From Chara braunii (lineage: Eukaryota; Streptophyta; Charophyceae; Charales; Characeae): a stretch of 39,772 nt of DNA. Where the stretch lies: positions 1,108,060-1,147,831 of the forward strand of contig BFEA01000289.1 in assembly GCA_003427395.1 (NCBI GenBank), given 5' to 3'. The translations under genes were made by a program, and so were the position numbers. The notes beneath the pieces are model-generated. The model was not told the origin of the DNA. It saw nothing but the letters and a program-made list of their open reading frames with translations, and made no database searches. Below are positions 11,086 through 20,924 of this stretch, piece by piece; the stretch's first letter is position 1; every line of letters starts with the position of its first letter.

Positions 11086-11656
11086 CCCGCTGCCTGGCCA
11101 GACATTGGGGCACTTGCAACTCGTGCGGCGGCGTTGCTTGAGCGTGCGCTCGCATGCTGTGCGCGGCGCTGTGCAGGGTGCCCACACACATGCGGTCGTG
11201 TAAGAAAGGGCGCTGCTGTGGGCAGCGCCATAGCTTGGCTTTCATAGCCAACCGGGCTTGGGTACACAGCAAGGGTGTAGTGGTGGTCTTCGTGCATGAG
11301 GGAGAAGATGTGGGTGAAAGACAAGGGAGAGGGCAAGAGAGAGAGAGATGAGGAGGATGACGTGAGGACACATACCTGGTATTGACGATAGTCTGCATTG
11401 GGCGGCATCTTCATGTACGTTGTTGGCTGCTGACTTCAACAGTTGCATTGTCAATTCGTAGGCAGATAGTAGATGTGTGAGAGTAGTCTGGGCGCCGAGC
11501 GCCAAGAAGGGGGAAGGGCCTGGACACTTATGTTGGTGATGACGAGAGTAAGCTCTCATTGACATTCGGATTCAGTGTTTGGATTCTCCATTGGTGTAAT
11601 ATTGGTGCAATGCTGCTTTCTGGACACTGGGGGACTTTCTGGCTTTCAATGTGATT

Positions 11657-11669
11657 GTGCAATCTGGAT

Positions 11670-11709
<40 letters not shown>

Positions 11710-11724
11710 GTGCAATCGGGATTC
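11657..11724 (-). mobile_element. Tail-only retroinsertion (T37) with target duplication
   Basis: GTGCAATCTGGATTC (11657-11671) and GTGCAATCGGGATTC (11710-11724) flank 37 T (11672-11708). The 5' LTR has a single copy of the site and no T run. This is the footprint expected if a LINE machinery inserted only a poly(A) tail on the minus strand. Confidence 0.7.
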
Positions 11725-11754
11725 AGTCATCTCGCTATTGCTCATTTTCCTTGA

Positions 11755-12230
11755 AAGAAAAAAAAAAAAGGGCCCCTTTCAGTCTGAAAATCGCTATTGG
11801 TGTAGTCTGTTGGATGTCTATGCTTTTCTACTACAGCAGGTGAACACATGTCTCTTTGCTCTATTTCCGGATTCCCTGTGTGCTGTTCTGTTTGAGGATG
11901 TCGTCTATTGCTAAAACCCTAAACCCTAGCTTGTTACCTTTTTGACCTTTTTCTATTCTCGAGGGTTGTTCCTTGGATGTATCTACTGTTGATAGGTGAT
12001 CTGCTTGAAGTCAGGGATAGACTCTATCTTTGTGGTTGATGAGATAGGAGGGGGCTTGACGCGGATCAGAGTTTTAGATAGGCGCTGAATGAGGGATGGA
12101 TGCTGTATGTGAGTGGGGGTAGTGGAGGGGGGATGTTGTAAGTTGGTTTAAGGTTATTTGGGTGTTTTAGGGTAAAGGGGGGGGTGTTGGTAGGAAATAT
12201 GTGGGGGGGGAGAGAGCAGGGAGGTTGCAG
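11755..12230 (-). repeat. Proximal 3'UTR of the minus-strand LINE
   Basis: Non-coding sequence follows the ORF2 stop on the minus strand. It recurs at 17360-17757: shared blocks are GATGTCGTCTA, CTAAACCCTAGC, TACTGTTGATAGGTGATCT, GGTAGGATAGGAGG and GGGATGGATGCT. The CCCTAAACCCTAG stretch resembles plant telomere repeats but is part of this repeat. Confidence 0.65.
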
Positions 12231-13650
12231 CTATGGAGTTGGTTCAGTGTTATACGGTTGGTTAGCTGTCAGTAAGGGTTGGGTTATAGGCGATGTTGGA
12301 TGGTTTGGAATTGTTGGTACGCTTATCCAGTTCTTGAGAGTGAGCCTGTCATTATTTACTGTGTCTAGGTGTCCCTTTCCTAGTTTGAGAGTTATGGAGT
12401 TTTTGATTTTTTCTGCTTTTTTATCGGGGTCAGTTGGGAGTTTGTTGAATTGCTTTTTCCAAAGGGCGTGGATTTCCATGTCTATTAGCGGTTTTATGGT
12501 TATGGTTGGGTTCTCTGGGTGGTGAGGCGGTCATAAAAAATACTATCACATTTGTTTTTCCATATGGTCCAGAGAGTGCTTTTCCTTATGAGTGAAGAGA
12601 GGAAGGCTTCGAAACCCTTGAGTGGAGGGTATTGTTTGAGCTCGAGGAATAGTGTGGCCAGATTAATTAAGAGGGGTAGATTTTTTATTTTGTTCCAGGA
12701 TACCTTGATTGCTTGCCAGATAGATCTGGCTTTTGCACAATCTCTGAAGCAGTGATTTAGGGATTCTATGGATTGGGTGTTACAGACTTTGCACCAGGAG
12801 TCTTGTTCCGATCTGGTTTCTTGGTTGCGTCCTCGTGCCAGCCATTGGTTAACTGGTACTGCTCTGTAGAGTATTAGCCATCTTAGACTGGCTAGTTTGA
12901 TCGGTCTTGTGGTGAAGATTGAGGCCCAGGGGGGGTTGGGGAGGGTGTTGGATAGTTGGGGTTCCTCTTTTGACCATCTGTTGTGAAGAGTGTTGGCTAT
13001 GGATATAGGCTTGGTGAAGAGGCGGTAGCCTAGTTTCGGTGTATGGTCGGTCAGTTTAATGAGGCTTGGGATGTGGGTGGGGCGGGTGGCGGTACTCCAT
13101 GTCCATTCGGTAGGGTCAATCTCTAGGTTCTGTACGCTTAGTTGGGGTTTGTATACTCTTTTTATTTCTCCCTCTATGATTCTGATTCTTCTTAAGTTTC
13201 TTGTTTTGAATAAACCTCTGCTCTGCTCTTTAATTTGATTTGACTTACTGGGTTTTCAGGTTCATCTAAGGTAAAAATATTGCAGCAGATCCAGTTGTTG
13301 TCATCAATTTCGTAGTTCTTGAAAGCAAGCACTTCTTGAACTGTTGGGGAGTCGATTGTGGTGACCCAGTTGCGGTCCTGCCATTCTTGGTCCGATCTTA
13401 GCAGGTTTCTCCATAGTAGGGGGATGCCGTCGATAATTTGGTTTAAGTTGGTTTGTAGGTGGTGTACTCCTTTTAGTTTAGTCCATCGACAACTTTCTGA
13501 TCTCCATTTTTTGTGCAGTTCGTCCCATGTATGTTCAATGCGCCAAATTCCTTTCTCCAGCCAGTGTCCTCATTTGGTTTCTGATTTAGAAAGTGAGATG
13601 CTTTCACCTCCTTCATTTTTAATCAATGGGTTGCTGAAGAGAGGTTGCCT
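12231..13650 (-). pseudogene. LINE ORF2 C-terminal part with zf-RVT motif
   Basis: Conceptual translation of the minus strand is almost continuous from about 13650 to 12231. It matches the C-terminal region of plant-type L1 LINE ORF2 proteins: PLFSNPLI, WLEKGIWRIEHTWDEL, LASLRWLILYRAVPVNQWLA. The zinc-binding zf-RVT pattern is WCKVCNTQSIESLNHCFRDC at about 12740-12805. A stop near 13568, one near 12510 and a frame change near 12505 break it; MEIHALWKKQFNKLP then continues to about 12231. The endonuclease and RT domains are absent, so it is 5'-truncated, probably by the adjacent LINE copy at 13660. It lies antisense in an intron of the HYDIN-like gene. Confidence 0.75.
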
Positions 13651-13659
13651 GAGGACTTC

Positions 13660-13835
13660 ATCTTTCCTTTTTTTTCTTTTTTTTTTTCAAACAGAACCTC
13701 AGGGTTCCGGCTCCTTGTCCATTCTGGGAAGCATCAGTCCGGTTCCTATTCCACCGGCAAGTCAAAGAAAGTACACCCATTAGGAAGGATGTACCATCAT
13801 TCACCCCTGCCTAAGTTAGCCTGTGCAGTCTAGGT
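13660..13835 (-). mobile_element. 5'-truncated LINE copy (3' end only)
   Basis: A + strand T-rich run (13663-13688) is followed by the LINE 3'-end block: AACAGAACCTCAGGGTTCC, CAGTCCGGTTCCTATTCC, ACCGGCAAGTCAAAG, CACCCCTGCCTAAGTTAGCC. About 60 bases of the block seen at 1654 (the CTCCCCCTTATGG part) are missing. Confidence 0.6.
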
Positions 13836-14009
13836 TTTTTCTTGAAGTTTGACTCCTTTTGCTTCGTCCAGTCAGTTCCTCTCAGATCCTCGACTGTCAT
13901 ATTTTCTCTTAGGCGCTAGAACTGCTGATGTGACTACCCAAGGTGAGTTCTGTTTGGACTATGCTCTGTGAGGCTAAAATTGCTACGCTCCTTGCCGTCC
14001 ATTGAGTTA

Positions 14010-14127
14010 GAAAATGGAGAGTGGGCGACTGATGCTCCCCAGAATGGAAATGGAGCCAGGGCCATAAGGACCTGTCAAAAGGGCAAAAAAAANAAAAAAA
14101 AAAAGAAAAGAAAATGGAGTGTGGGCG
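14010..14127 (+). mobile_element. Very short LINE 3'-end copy with 18-bp target duplication
   Basis: GAAAATGGAGAGTGGGCG (14010-14027) and GAAAATGGAGTGTGGGCG (14110-14127) differ at one base. They flank 82 bases made of the last part of the LINE 3'UTR (CTGATGCTCCCCAGAATGG..., reverse complement of the block at 1700-1740) plus an A-rich tail with one ambiguous base (14093). This shows that the family is mobilised by target-primed reverse transcription with 5' truncation. Confidence 0.8.
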
Positions 14128-14282
14128 GTTTGATCTCGAACATCTTCATGTCTGGTGTTTTTTTTTTTCTTCTTCAAAATCTGGTGCTGCTTCTACTTCA
14201 CAGCCATTCTAGGTGTTTGGCCATGGGTCGGTTGTTGGATGACTGAATGTGTCCCCTATTGAACGTGTGTCCTATTGCTCAG

Positions 14283-15074
14283 AGTCTGGTGAACCAATTG
14301 GACGGACCCTATGAGCCATCCACAGAGGAGATTGAAGCAGAAGCTGACCGCTTGGTTTTGAAGAGAGCTCTATTGGCTAAAGAGAGTGAGGAGGAAGCCC
14401 GACAACTGAAAGGTAGAAATGACAGAGAGAGAGCAAACAGCCTTGCGACTAGAGAGAAATCAGGAGACAATAACACTGCAGCATCACGAAAGCCAACGCT
14501 ACAAGAGAACACCCTCATGTACCTATTGGGCATCAACACAGCTGCTGCCGCTGTAGATCATAATGCTCTGCGTTCACTCGCTGCTGATCTGGCAATGGAG
14601 TCTTCTGTGAAGACAGCAATAACATCCCCGCAGAAAGACACGATTACCATGCAGAGACCCTCCTTCCAGGCCACTCTTGGGAAAACACCCTTCATAAATT
14701 CACCGTCCTTGCAAGACCAAGTTGAGCAGGTCATATTTCAAGATGCCACAGTCAGCAAGGGAGCCTTGAAGCCAAAGAAGAAGAAAGGGAATGCTCCGCT
14801 ACTGATAACATACGTCTGTGATTTCGGGCATGTTGTTCGCGGAACAAGCAAGAAGAAAGTGTTCCGTATCTCACGGCCACGGTTTTCGTCTATTTCGTTC
14901 ATCATAGACAAACACAACCTGGATCATGGGTTCAAAGTGGAGCAGGACAGTCGGGTCAAGCTTCCTCCTTTTCCACATAATGGCAGCATTGACCTTGTCG
15001 TGCTGTTTGAGCCGCTTGGAGAGGACCCCCCGACTGGGGCGCTTCAATGTGTGCTGCCATTCAAAGTCAAACTG
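14283..15074 (+). CDS. HYDIN: HYDIN-like protein, large internal exon with ASH domain
   Basis: HYDIN is a giant scaffold of the axonemal central pair (C2b projection) in motile flagella. The exon follows CCTATTGCTCAG and ends before GTATGT; 792 bases = 264 codons in phase 0. The first half is charged and probably helical or disordered (residues 1-160: YEPSTEEIEAEADR, ESEEEARQLKGR). The second half is an ASH/hydin-type beta domain (about residues 170-264): LITYVCDFGHVVRGTSKKK, a hydrophobic strand ISFIIDK, VVLFEPLGEDPPTGALQ and VLPFKVKL. The frame continues directly into the next exon. CFAP47 or another ASH-repeat axonemal protein is the main alternative. Confidence 0.75.
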
Positions 15075-15461
15075 GTATGTATCAAGTCTTCTCATCCCAA
15101 TCCAAGTGTTCCAACTTCAGTGCAATCCATGATGACATCCACGTGCTCAAATCTCACATGCAACTTTGTACCAGCAAAATGATGCAATTGGGATCATAAT
15201 CGACAACACTGTTCCCTGTTAAGTACCCATTTGTAACTCCCATGCGTGGTCCTTGTTCTATAGCTGAATTTGGGGTAACTACTAACTTTCAGTTTAGATA
15301 CAGCAACAATGACCGTGCATCCTGTTTGAGTGAAGACATTAGTGGTTACTGCTGGTATCATACGAACCAGTCCCCAGTTAAAAGTGTGTTAGTGAATGGC
15401 TGGAGAGACCTACATTTCACAGTCTTTTTGTGCTTGGATAAATGTTTTCACTGTTGAGCAG

Positions 15462-15566
15462 GGCCCAACCATCAATATCATTCTGAAAGCGGACGTGCAG
15501 ATTCCTGAGCTGCAACCATCAACAGAGACTCTGAATTTTGGAGCTGTTCGATTTGGTCTGTGCAAG
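15462..15566 (+). CDS. HYDIN: HYDIN-like protein, 35-codon exon
   Basis: The acceptor is TGTTGAGCAG and the donor CAAG/GTACTC; 105 bases, phase 0 at both ends. It encodes GPTINIILKADVQ, closing one ASH domain, then ELQPSTETLNFGAVRFG, the start of the next, as in HYDIN repeats (a 'dFG.V..G' type strand). Joined to the exon ending VLPFKVKL it gives the expected strand order. Intron 1 (15075-15461) holds nothing else recognisable. Confidence 0.75.
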
Positions 15567-15658
15567 GTACTCTCCCACGCTACTAAACCAAATTCTGCAG
15601 TCATTCATTGAATGGGCACACAGGTGCTTTGTCAGTCTGCACTCAAAGTCCAACTAGC

Positions 15659-15671
15659 CAATCAATCAATC

Positions 15672-15704
<33 letters not shown>

Positions 15705-15846
15705 GTCCGTCCGTCCGTCCGTCCGTCCGTCCGTCCGTCCATCAGTCAGTCAGTCAGTCCATCTGTTCGTCCGTCCGTCCGTCCGCCCGTCCGCCCGTCC
15801 GTCCGTCAGTCGGTCAGTGAATCAAAATCAATCAATCAATCAATCT
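15659..15846. repeat. Tetranucleotide block (TCAA/TCAG/TCCG)n
   Basis: It is made of 4-base units with near-symmetric layering: TCAA at both outer ends, TCAG inside these and TCCG in the core. The frames it opens are not genes. Confidence 0.85.
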
Positions 15847-16062
15847 GCATTGAGCCACACTGCTCGTCACCTTCAGCACACACACACATTGAGAGATCAC
15901 ACAAAGTCCACACTGGAGACCAGAGATGCAAAGTCCAGATTAGCGCAGCTTAGAAATTCCAACGAATCATCATATTAAACAGTTTTTGAGTTCCCGTCAC
16001 CAAGCGCTCAACAGCTCAGAGCTGAGCAACTCAAATCCAGCATCCTCATCTAGGTAGGTGAC

Positions 16063-16427
<365 letters not shown>

Positions 16428-16790
16428 ATGAAGATCTTGACTCTGGATACATCTGCTAGCATTCAGCTCTACCTCCTCCTACTAGCTGTGCGTCTATGGC
16501 CGCCTTCCTTCCTCAACACAGCGCTGCCCAGCCTGGACTCTAGCGCATGCTACTCGCAGATAGCGCACACGGGCCTAGCAGCACTTCCACACTTCTTGCG
16601 AATGAGCAATCTGTTCGAAATCTGGCTGGCCAGTCCCTATATTGACTTGGACTGAGCCTTGACTCGTCCCAGTCTTTGCTTCTCTTGGCTTGACTTGGAC
16701 CCGGTACCGTCTGCCCACGGCCTGTTTGCTTCAGAATGTTGAGGCTCGGTACCTTCCTGAGTTTTCTTTGGTGTGCTGCTGCTTTTGGGT

Positions 16791-16890
16791 CTGTGGGACG
16801 TGACCTTTGACTGTGGGTCGTGACCCTTGCCTGTGGGATATGAACTCTGACTGTGAGACGTGACTTTTGCCTCTGGGATGTGACTGTTGA
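16791..16890. repeat. 20-bp minisatellite, five units
   Basis: The units follow CTGTGGGACGTGACCTTTGA with substitutions and no length change. Units 1, 3 and 5 end in TGA and units 2 and 4 in TGC, which suggests a 40-bp higher-order period. Confidence 0.75.
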
Positions 16891-17119
16891 CTGGGCACCT
16901 GTTGGACTTGACTGACCTCTGGGGTACCTGACGTAACCTTTCTGAAACTGGCCGACCTGGCCTCCTTTGGCTCGGGGACTTTGACCCTGAGATTCAAGTT
17001 TGGGGTCTGCATTGTGAAATGCCTTTCAAATCAATCTATCATCTTTCTTTTCTATTCAAGTTGGAAAGCCAATCAGGATGAACGAACTGGACGCTGGACC
17101 TGGTTTGCAGCAGGGCAAT

Positions 17120-17757
17120 GGCCCCAGTCCGGGTAGAACTGCGAGGTCCCCAGCCTTTTTTCCATTCTGGGGAGCGTCAATCCGGTTCCTATTGCCCCGG
17201 CAAGTCAAAATAGTAAAAAAGCTACCCACTCACACTCCTCCCCCTTATGGCGTTGAGGCCCTGAAGACGGCATTTATTACTTCCATGAAGAAGGATGTAC
17301 CGATCTTCACCCCTCCCTAAGATAGCCTGTTCTAGACTGTTGCTGACCTTGGTAATTAACGTTTTTGGTGCTTGTAATAGCCGGGAAAGATGAACTCTTT
17401 TCAATCTGTACTCTATGTCTAGTTAACGTGTGGGAAATCTATGCTATTCTAGGACTGCGGATGAGGCTTGTCTCTCCGTTCTATTATCGGACTCTCAGAG
17501 TGCAGTTCTGGTTGAAGATGTCGTCTAATGCTAAGACCCTAAGGGCCTAAACCCTAGCATGTTGACTCTTTGGTATTTTCCTCTCACGAGGGGGGTTATA
17601 CTTTGAAGTCATTTACTGTTGATAGGTGATCTAACTGGAGTTTGGGGTAGACTCTCTATTTGGGGTTGGTAGGATAGGAGGAGGGGGGCAGACGGGGATA
17701 GGAATTGTAGGTATGTGTTGAATGTGGGATGGATGCTTGACGTGTGAGGGGGTTATG
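17120..17757 (-). mobile_element. 5'-truncated LINE 3'UTR copy (about 640 bp)
   Basis: It carries both halves of the LINE 3'UTR contiguously: the distal block (17150-17340, matching 1700-1905) and the proximal block (17360-17757, matching 11780-12130). It therefore shows what the main LINE looked like before element A split it. No clear A-tail remains at the 17120 end. The 17757 end lies only 64 bases before the HYDIN-like exon at 17821. Confidence 0.65.
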
Positions 17758-17820
17758 AGATATCAACTTAACAACAATGTTAACATGTCAAAGTTTTGTG
17801 GTCATTCGTCGGGACTGCAG

Positions 17821-17973
17821 GTCATGCATGTGCTACTCCACAACCCGGTGGATGTCCCCTGTGAATGGAGCATAAAGAAACCGATGGACAATGCTTCCTC
17901 CGTTGACTGGAGTTTCTTTGCCATTGTCCCATCCGGGGGCGTCCTTCAACCCAATGAGTATTTCAGGGTTCAG
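17821..17973 (+). CDS. HYDIN: HYDIN-like protein, 51-codon exon
   Basis: The acceptor is GGGACTGCAG and the donor TTCAG/GTATGT; 153 bases, phase 0 at both ends. It reads VMHVLLHNPVDVPCEWS, the typical HYDIN ASH continuation (strand, 'N...VPCEWS'), then DWSFFAIVPSGGVLQPNEYF. Spliced after FGAVRFGLCK it forms a coherent domain. The next exon is not identified downstream in this window, so the gene probably continues past a long intron or beyond the window. Confidence 0.8.
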
Positions 17974-17995
17974 GTATGTGTTGCCTATCATTCAC

Positions 17996-18082
17996 AATCT
18001 CATGGCTTTTTCATAATCTTTCACTGTAACAGACAAGGCAACACAATCTGATGGCTTCTTCATAATCACTGTAACAGAAAAT
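17996..18082 (+). repeat. Short tandem duplication
   Basis: ATGGCTTTTTCATAATC...CACTGTAACAGA is repeated as ATGGCTTCTTCATAATC..ACTGTAACAGA about 50 bases on. A second short repeat, TAAGCATACACTTAACCA / TAAGCATGCACGTAACCA, follows near 18123 and 18160. Confidence 0.7.
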
Positions 18083-18235
18083 ACACATCACTTAGTACAT
18101 CTCAAGTTCACAATGGAAGACCATAAGCATACACTTAACCAATGAACTCGGTGTTAAATGTTAAGCATGCACGTAACCAGTTAGCAACATTTACTATGAT
18201 TTACACTCTTGTTTTCCCCTTTTTCTTTCTTCTTC

Positions 18236-18300
18236 ACACACCTGTACTCTTGCCCCCATCTATTCTGGTGGGCGTCAGTCCGGTTGCTTATTACTGGCAA
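18236..18300 (-). mobile_element. Short LINE 3'-end fragment
   Basis: The T-rich run 18207-18233 precedes CCATCTATTCTGGTGGGCGTCAGTCCGG and CTGGCAAG, the LINE 3' block. Similarity ends near 18300. Confidence 0.45.
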
Positions 18301-18666
18301 GCATTCAGAAAAGCTGAGAAAAAGCAGAAACGTAAGACACGAGGAAAGAGAAGAAAGAAAGATTAGTTAAGAAATATGCCTCATCCCTGCAGTACTAGAC
18401 ACAAGACGAAGGGGAGGCTCTCTATATGCCCACAAACCCTTTCCTCGGTTTCTCTTTGGGAGGACCCATGTTGGCCGGAAAACTTCCCAGTGGTACCCAA
18501 ACGTGCACCATGGATCTCCTTAGAAGAAGAAACGAAGCCTGGGATCACATCATTTAGGCAGCCTTCTTGGCTTCCCGTTCCTCCTTTACGCAAGGAAAGG
18601 CTAAACTGCACAACCTTCAGGAAAGGAAAGGGGTTCTGACAACCACAATATCTTCTTTGTTAAATA

Positions 18667-18830
18667 AACAGGGTCTTATGGTCCTGGCCCTATGCAATTC
18701 TGGGGGTCGACAGTCCGGTTCCTTTTCCACCAGCAGGTCCAGCACTTCATACGGATTACAAAAGATAAAAAATACTCAGTCAGAACATTCTTCCCCTTGT
18801 TATAGGCAGGGGAACCCCCAACAGTGTTGA
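18667..18830 (-). mobile_element. Diverged LINE 3'-end copy
   Basis: AACAGGGTCTTATGGTCC, ATTCTGGGGGTCGACAGTCC and TTCCACCAGCAGGTC match the LINE 3' block at 13690-13770. The rest decays towards 18830. Confidence 0.45.
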
Positions 18831-18849
18831 TTGCCCCCTTGTGACAGGA

Positions 18850-20302
18850 TTGACTGTTCGAAAAGCCCAGACACTTGACCAACCCCCTGGCCAGCTACTG
18901 CACTACCCCACCCAAAAAACATGCCCCGAAGTACCAACCTGAACTGCTCCTCTCAGACTCTGCTTATAGGCTGCCTCAAAGAAACTTTAAAGCACCAGTA
19001 CACCACATATCGGCCCGCGGGTGTCAGCATGAAACCCGCACCACTTCGGAGGCCGCCGATTTTTTTTTTTTTTAACGGCAAGCCTGGCCGCGTGGTGCCT
19101 CCGAGTTTTGCTTGTGGCGACAAAAACTTTCTGCAAGGCTGGGGCCGTGTACTAGCGGTTTAAGACTTGAGCGATTCAGGAGTGTAGTCCAAGCCCAGCT
19201 AACTGGATGATATTCGAATGCTTTGTGACAGACAGCCTCATGCCTGGCACAACTTTCTGGTTGGAGTTGGGGTAGGCCCAGAAAGTGTGACAAGGGGTGT
19301 GCCAAGGATTTTAGGAAGTAGGGGTGCAGTCCCAAGTCGGAGCTGGGCTCTCGGTGTGTTAGATCCGGCAGGGTAATCAAGATTGGGATGGGTTCACGAA
19401 TCAATCAGCGAAAGAGTAGGGACTTGCATCCAATTACACAGCAATTGCGTGAGGGACAGGGATAAAGGGGAAGAATTCCAAAGAAACCAAAAGAAAAGAT
19501 TGTCTCGAAAAAATTCGGGGGTTCGCCGAGCTCAGCTCCGTAGTGGACAGCGTTGTCTGCGCCGTCCACTGCCTTGCTGCCTTCCCGCTTGCCATGCAAG
19601 TCTTTCCCTGCTGCTTGTCTGCTTACCGTGTAGTTTGGTAGCCTTGTCAGTGTTGCTTTCTGCCTTGTTGTATTGCTGCCTTGGTCCCCATCTGTATTCC
19701 TTGTCGCTCCATGCGTTTACTTGTGTGCCGTGTAGTTTGGCCACTTTCACATAGCTGCTCTGTGCTCCATTGTGTTGTTGCCGTTGTCGAGCGCATCAGT
19801 CCCGCACGGGGACCCTCCCAGCCGCGTCACGCAGGATTATGTAGGACTTATTGCGGAGAGCGTTTGCCTCTCCGGTCGAGTGCGCCAGCCGTACCTCTCG
19901 CGAGTCCCTACGACAGGATAGAGTCACGCGAGGCACCGCTACCTCCACCTGCAGGAGCTGTCACCATCCCTTAGGTGGGCATATCCCTGCCGAGCTACTG
20001 AACCACATGCGAAAGCTTTTCGTATGCAATTGCAGAGGTGGCCCAGCCGAGGGCGTTTCTCGCTCGCTGTAGCATAGGGGGTACGCGCGGTCGAACGCCC
20101 GAAAATCGACCCCGTACGTGAATCGCCGTATTGGGGGGCTGAAGTCCCAAACGCCACTCGACGTCGGTCGACTAGGACACACTACACACCCACGCGTTAC
20201 ACCACAACACTCGCACTTACTCACCCATAACACCTGGAGCCCCACGCGAAACAAACACCACAAACAACGCCACAACACAACAACTCCTAGTCCCTTCAGT
20301 AT
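18850..20302. other. Unassigned region, partly hairpin-rich
   Basis: No gene is recognised. A T13 run lies at 19059-19072. 19560-19790 is T/C-rich with loosely repeated TGCCTTG/TGTAGTTTGG words. From about 19980 there are strong inverted repeats, such as CATGCGAAAG...CTTTTCGTATG near 20007-20028 and GTACG...GGTCG with CGACCCCGTAC near 20081-20117. These may belong to the structured tandem modules that follow. Confidence 0.4.
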
Positions 20303-20660
20303 CTGACCCATAACTATATACGGCAAGACTCAGATAGGTACCGCGCGCTGAACTTTCGTATAAGAGGCGCGCGAGTGCATGGCCCTCTCATATCGATCAT
20401 GCGGGCACATGCAAACATTTGCGCTGATGGGGTACTATGTGGAACTTGTGGCCTCGCGGCCCTTGGTATTCTCGAGGGTCACGTTCGACACTCAAGTGTC
20501 GGCTGACAGGCGCTTTGAGGGGTAATCTCTCGACGTCAGACAACCGCCATGTGTGGTTGGAGACCACACCCTCTTCTGCACCCTGTGCAGAGGGGTTGAG
20601 TAGACAACTTTAGGGCTGTCGTGGTAGGTTTGACTTTGATGGCTACCACGGATTACAACG
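20303..20660. repeat. Structured tandem module, copy 1
   Basis: It starts with CTGACCCATAACT and contains ordered inverted repeats: GCGCGC (20343/20367), CGACACTCAAGTGTCG (20486-20501), GAGGGGTAATCTCTC (20517-20531), CTGCACCCTGTGCAG (20576-20590) and GTGGTAG/CTACCAC (20621/20643). The same series at nearly the same offsets occurs from 20925. It is either a structured RNA or the remnant of an unknown mobile element. No protein frame runs through both copies. Confidence 0.5.
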
Positions 20661-20924
20661 TCCAACCATGAAAGTTCAAAAGAGAAACCTATTCCAACTC
20701 GCACTGGTCTAGTGGCATCCTAAAATGGAAGGGGTAGGCAGGCCCAAACGACGCGCGCGTGGAGGAGGCCCAAAGTTCTACCCGTAGGCTATCCAATGTC
20801 CGGGGTAGTGAGGCCCGTACACGGGCTCCCATAGGTCGACTGGGACTGGTCCTTCGCCCATGTGTCGCTTCGCATTACCACAAACCCGAGTCTATTGACC
20901 GTAGCGCGCTCTTGGCCTCGCCGC

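Larger units (their letters stand above)
1967..11754 (+). mobile_element. Ty3/gypsy LTR retrotransposon A (degenerate, nested)
   Basis: A whole element: LTR, PBS, leader, gag, protease, RT, RNase H, integrase, polypurine tract, LTR, all on the + strand. The protease-RT-RNase H-integrase order and the chromodomain-like C-terminus place it with Ty3/gypsy chromoviruses. The reading frame is broken by stops (4296, 4821, 5127, 5698, 6838, 7264, 9005, 9897, 10230), frameshifts (near 5130 and 9750), small deletions (near 8455 and 10262) and a ~910 bp insertion at 7415. The LTRs are visibly more diverged than those of element B, so A looks older. It sits inside a LINE 3'UTR. Flanks are A-rich (AAAAA before, AAGAA after), so the target duplication is unclear. 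Confidence 0.9.
10693..11754 (+). repeat. 3' LTR of element A, carrying a poly(T) insertion
   Basis: It starts TGCGAGGATCTAACTCC and ends TTTTCCTTGA, where the 5' copy ends TTTTCCTTGCA. It is about 50 bases longer than the 5' LTR, because of an insertion of 37 T with a duplicated 15-base target at 11657-11724. Otherwise it is colinear with 1967-2960. Confidence 0.9.

Noticed and set aside
11905-11935. CCCTAAACCCTAG as an interstitial telomere repeat
   Set aside because: It is a fixed part of the LINE 3'UTR, repeated in the 17120-17757 copy with changes (CCCTAAGGGCCTAAACCCTAG), and not a tandem telomeric array.
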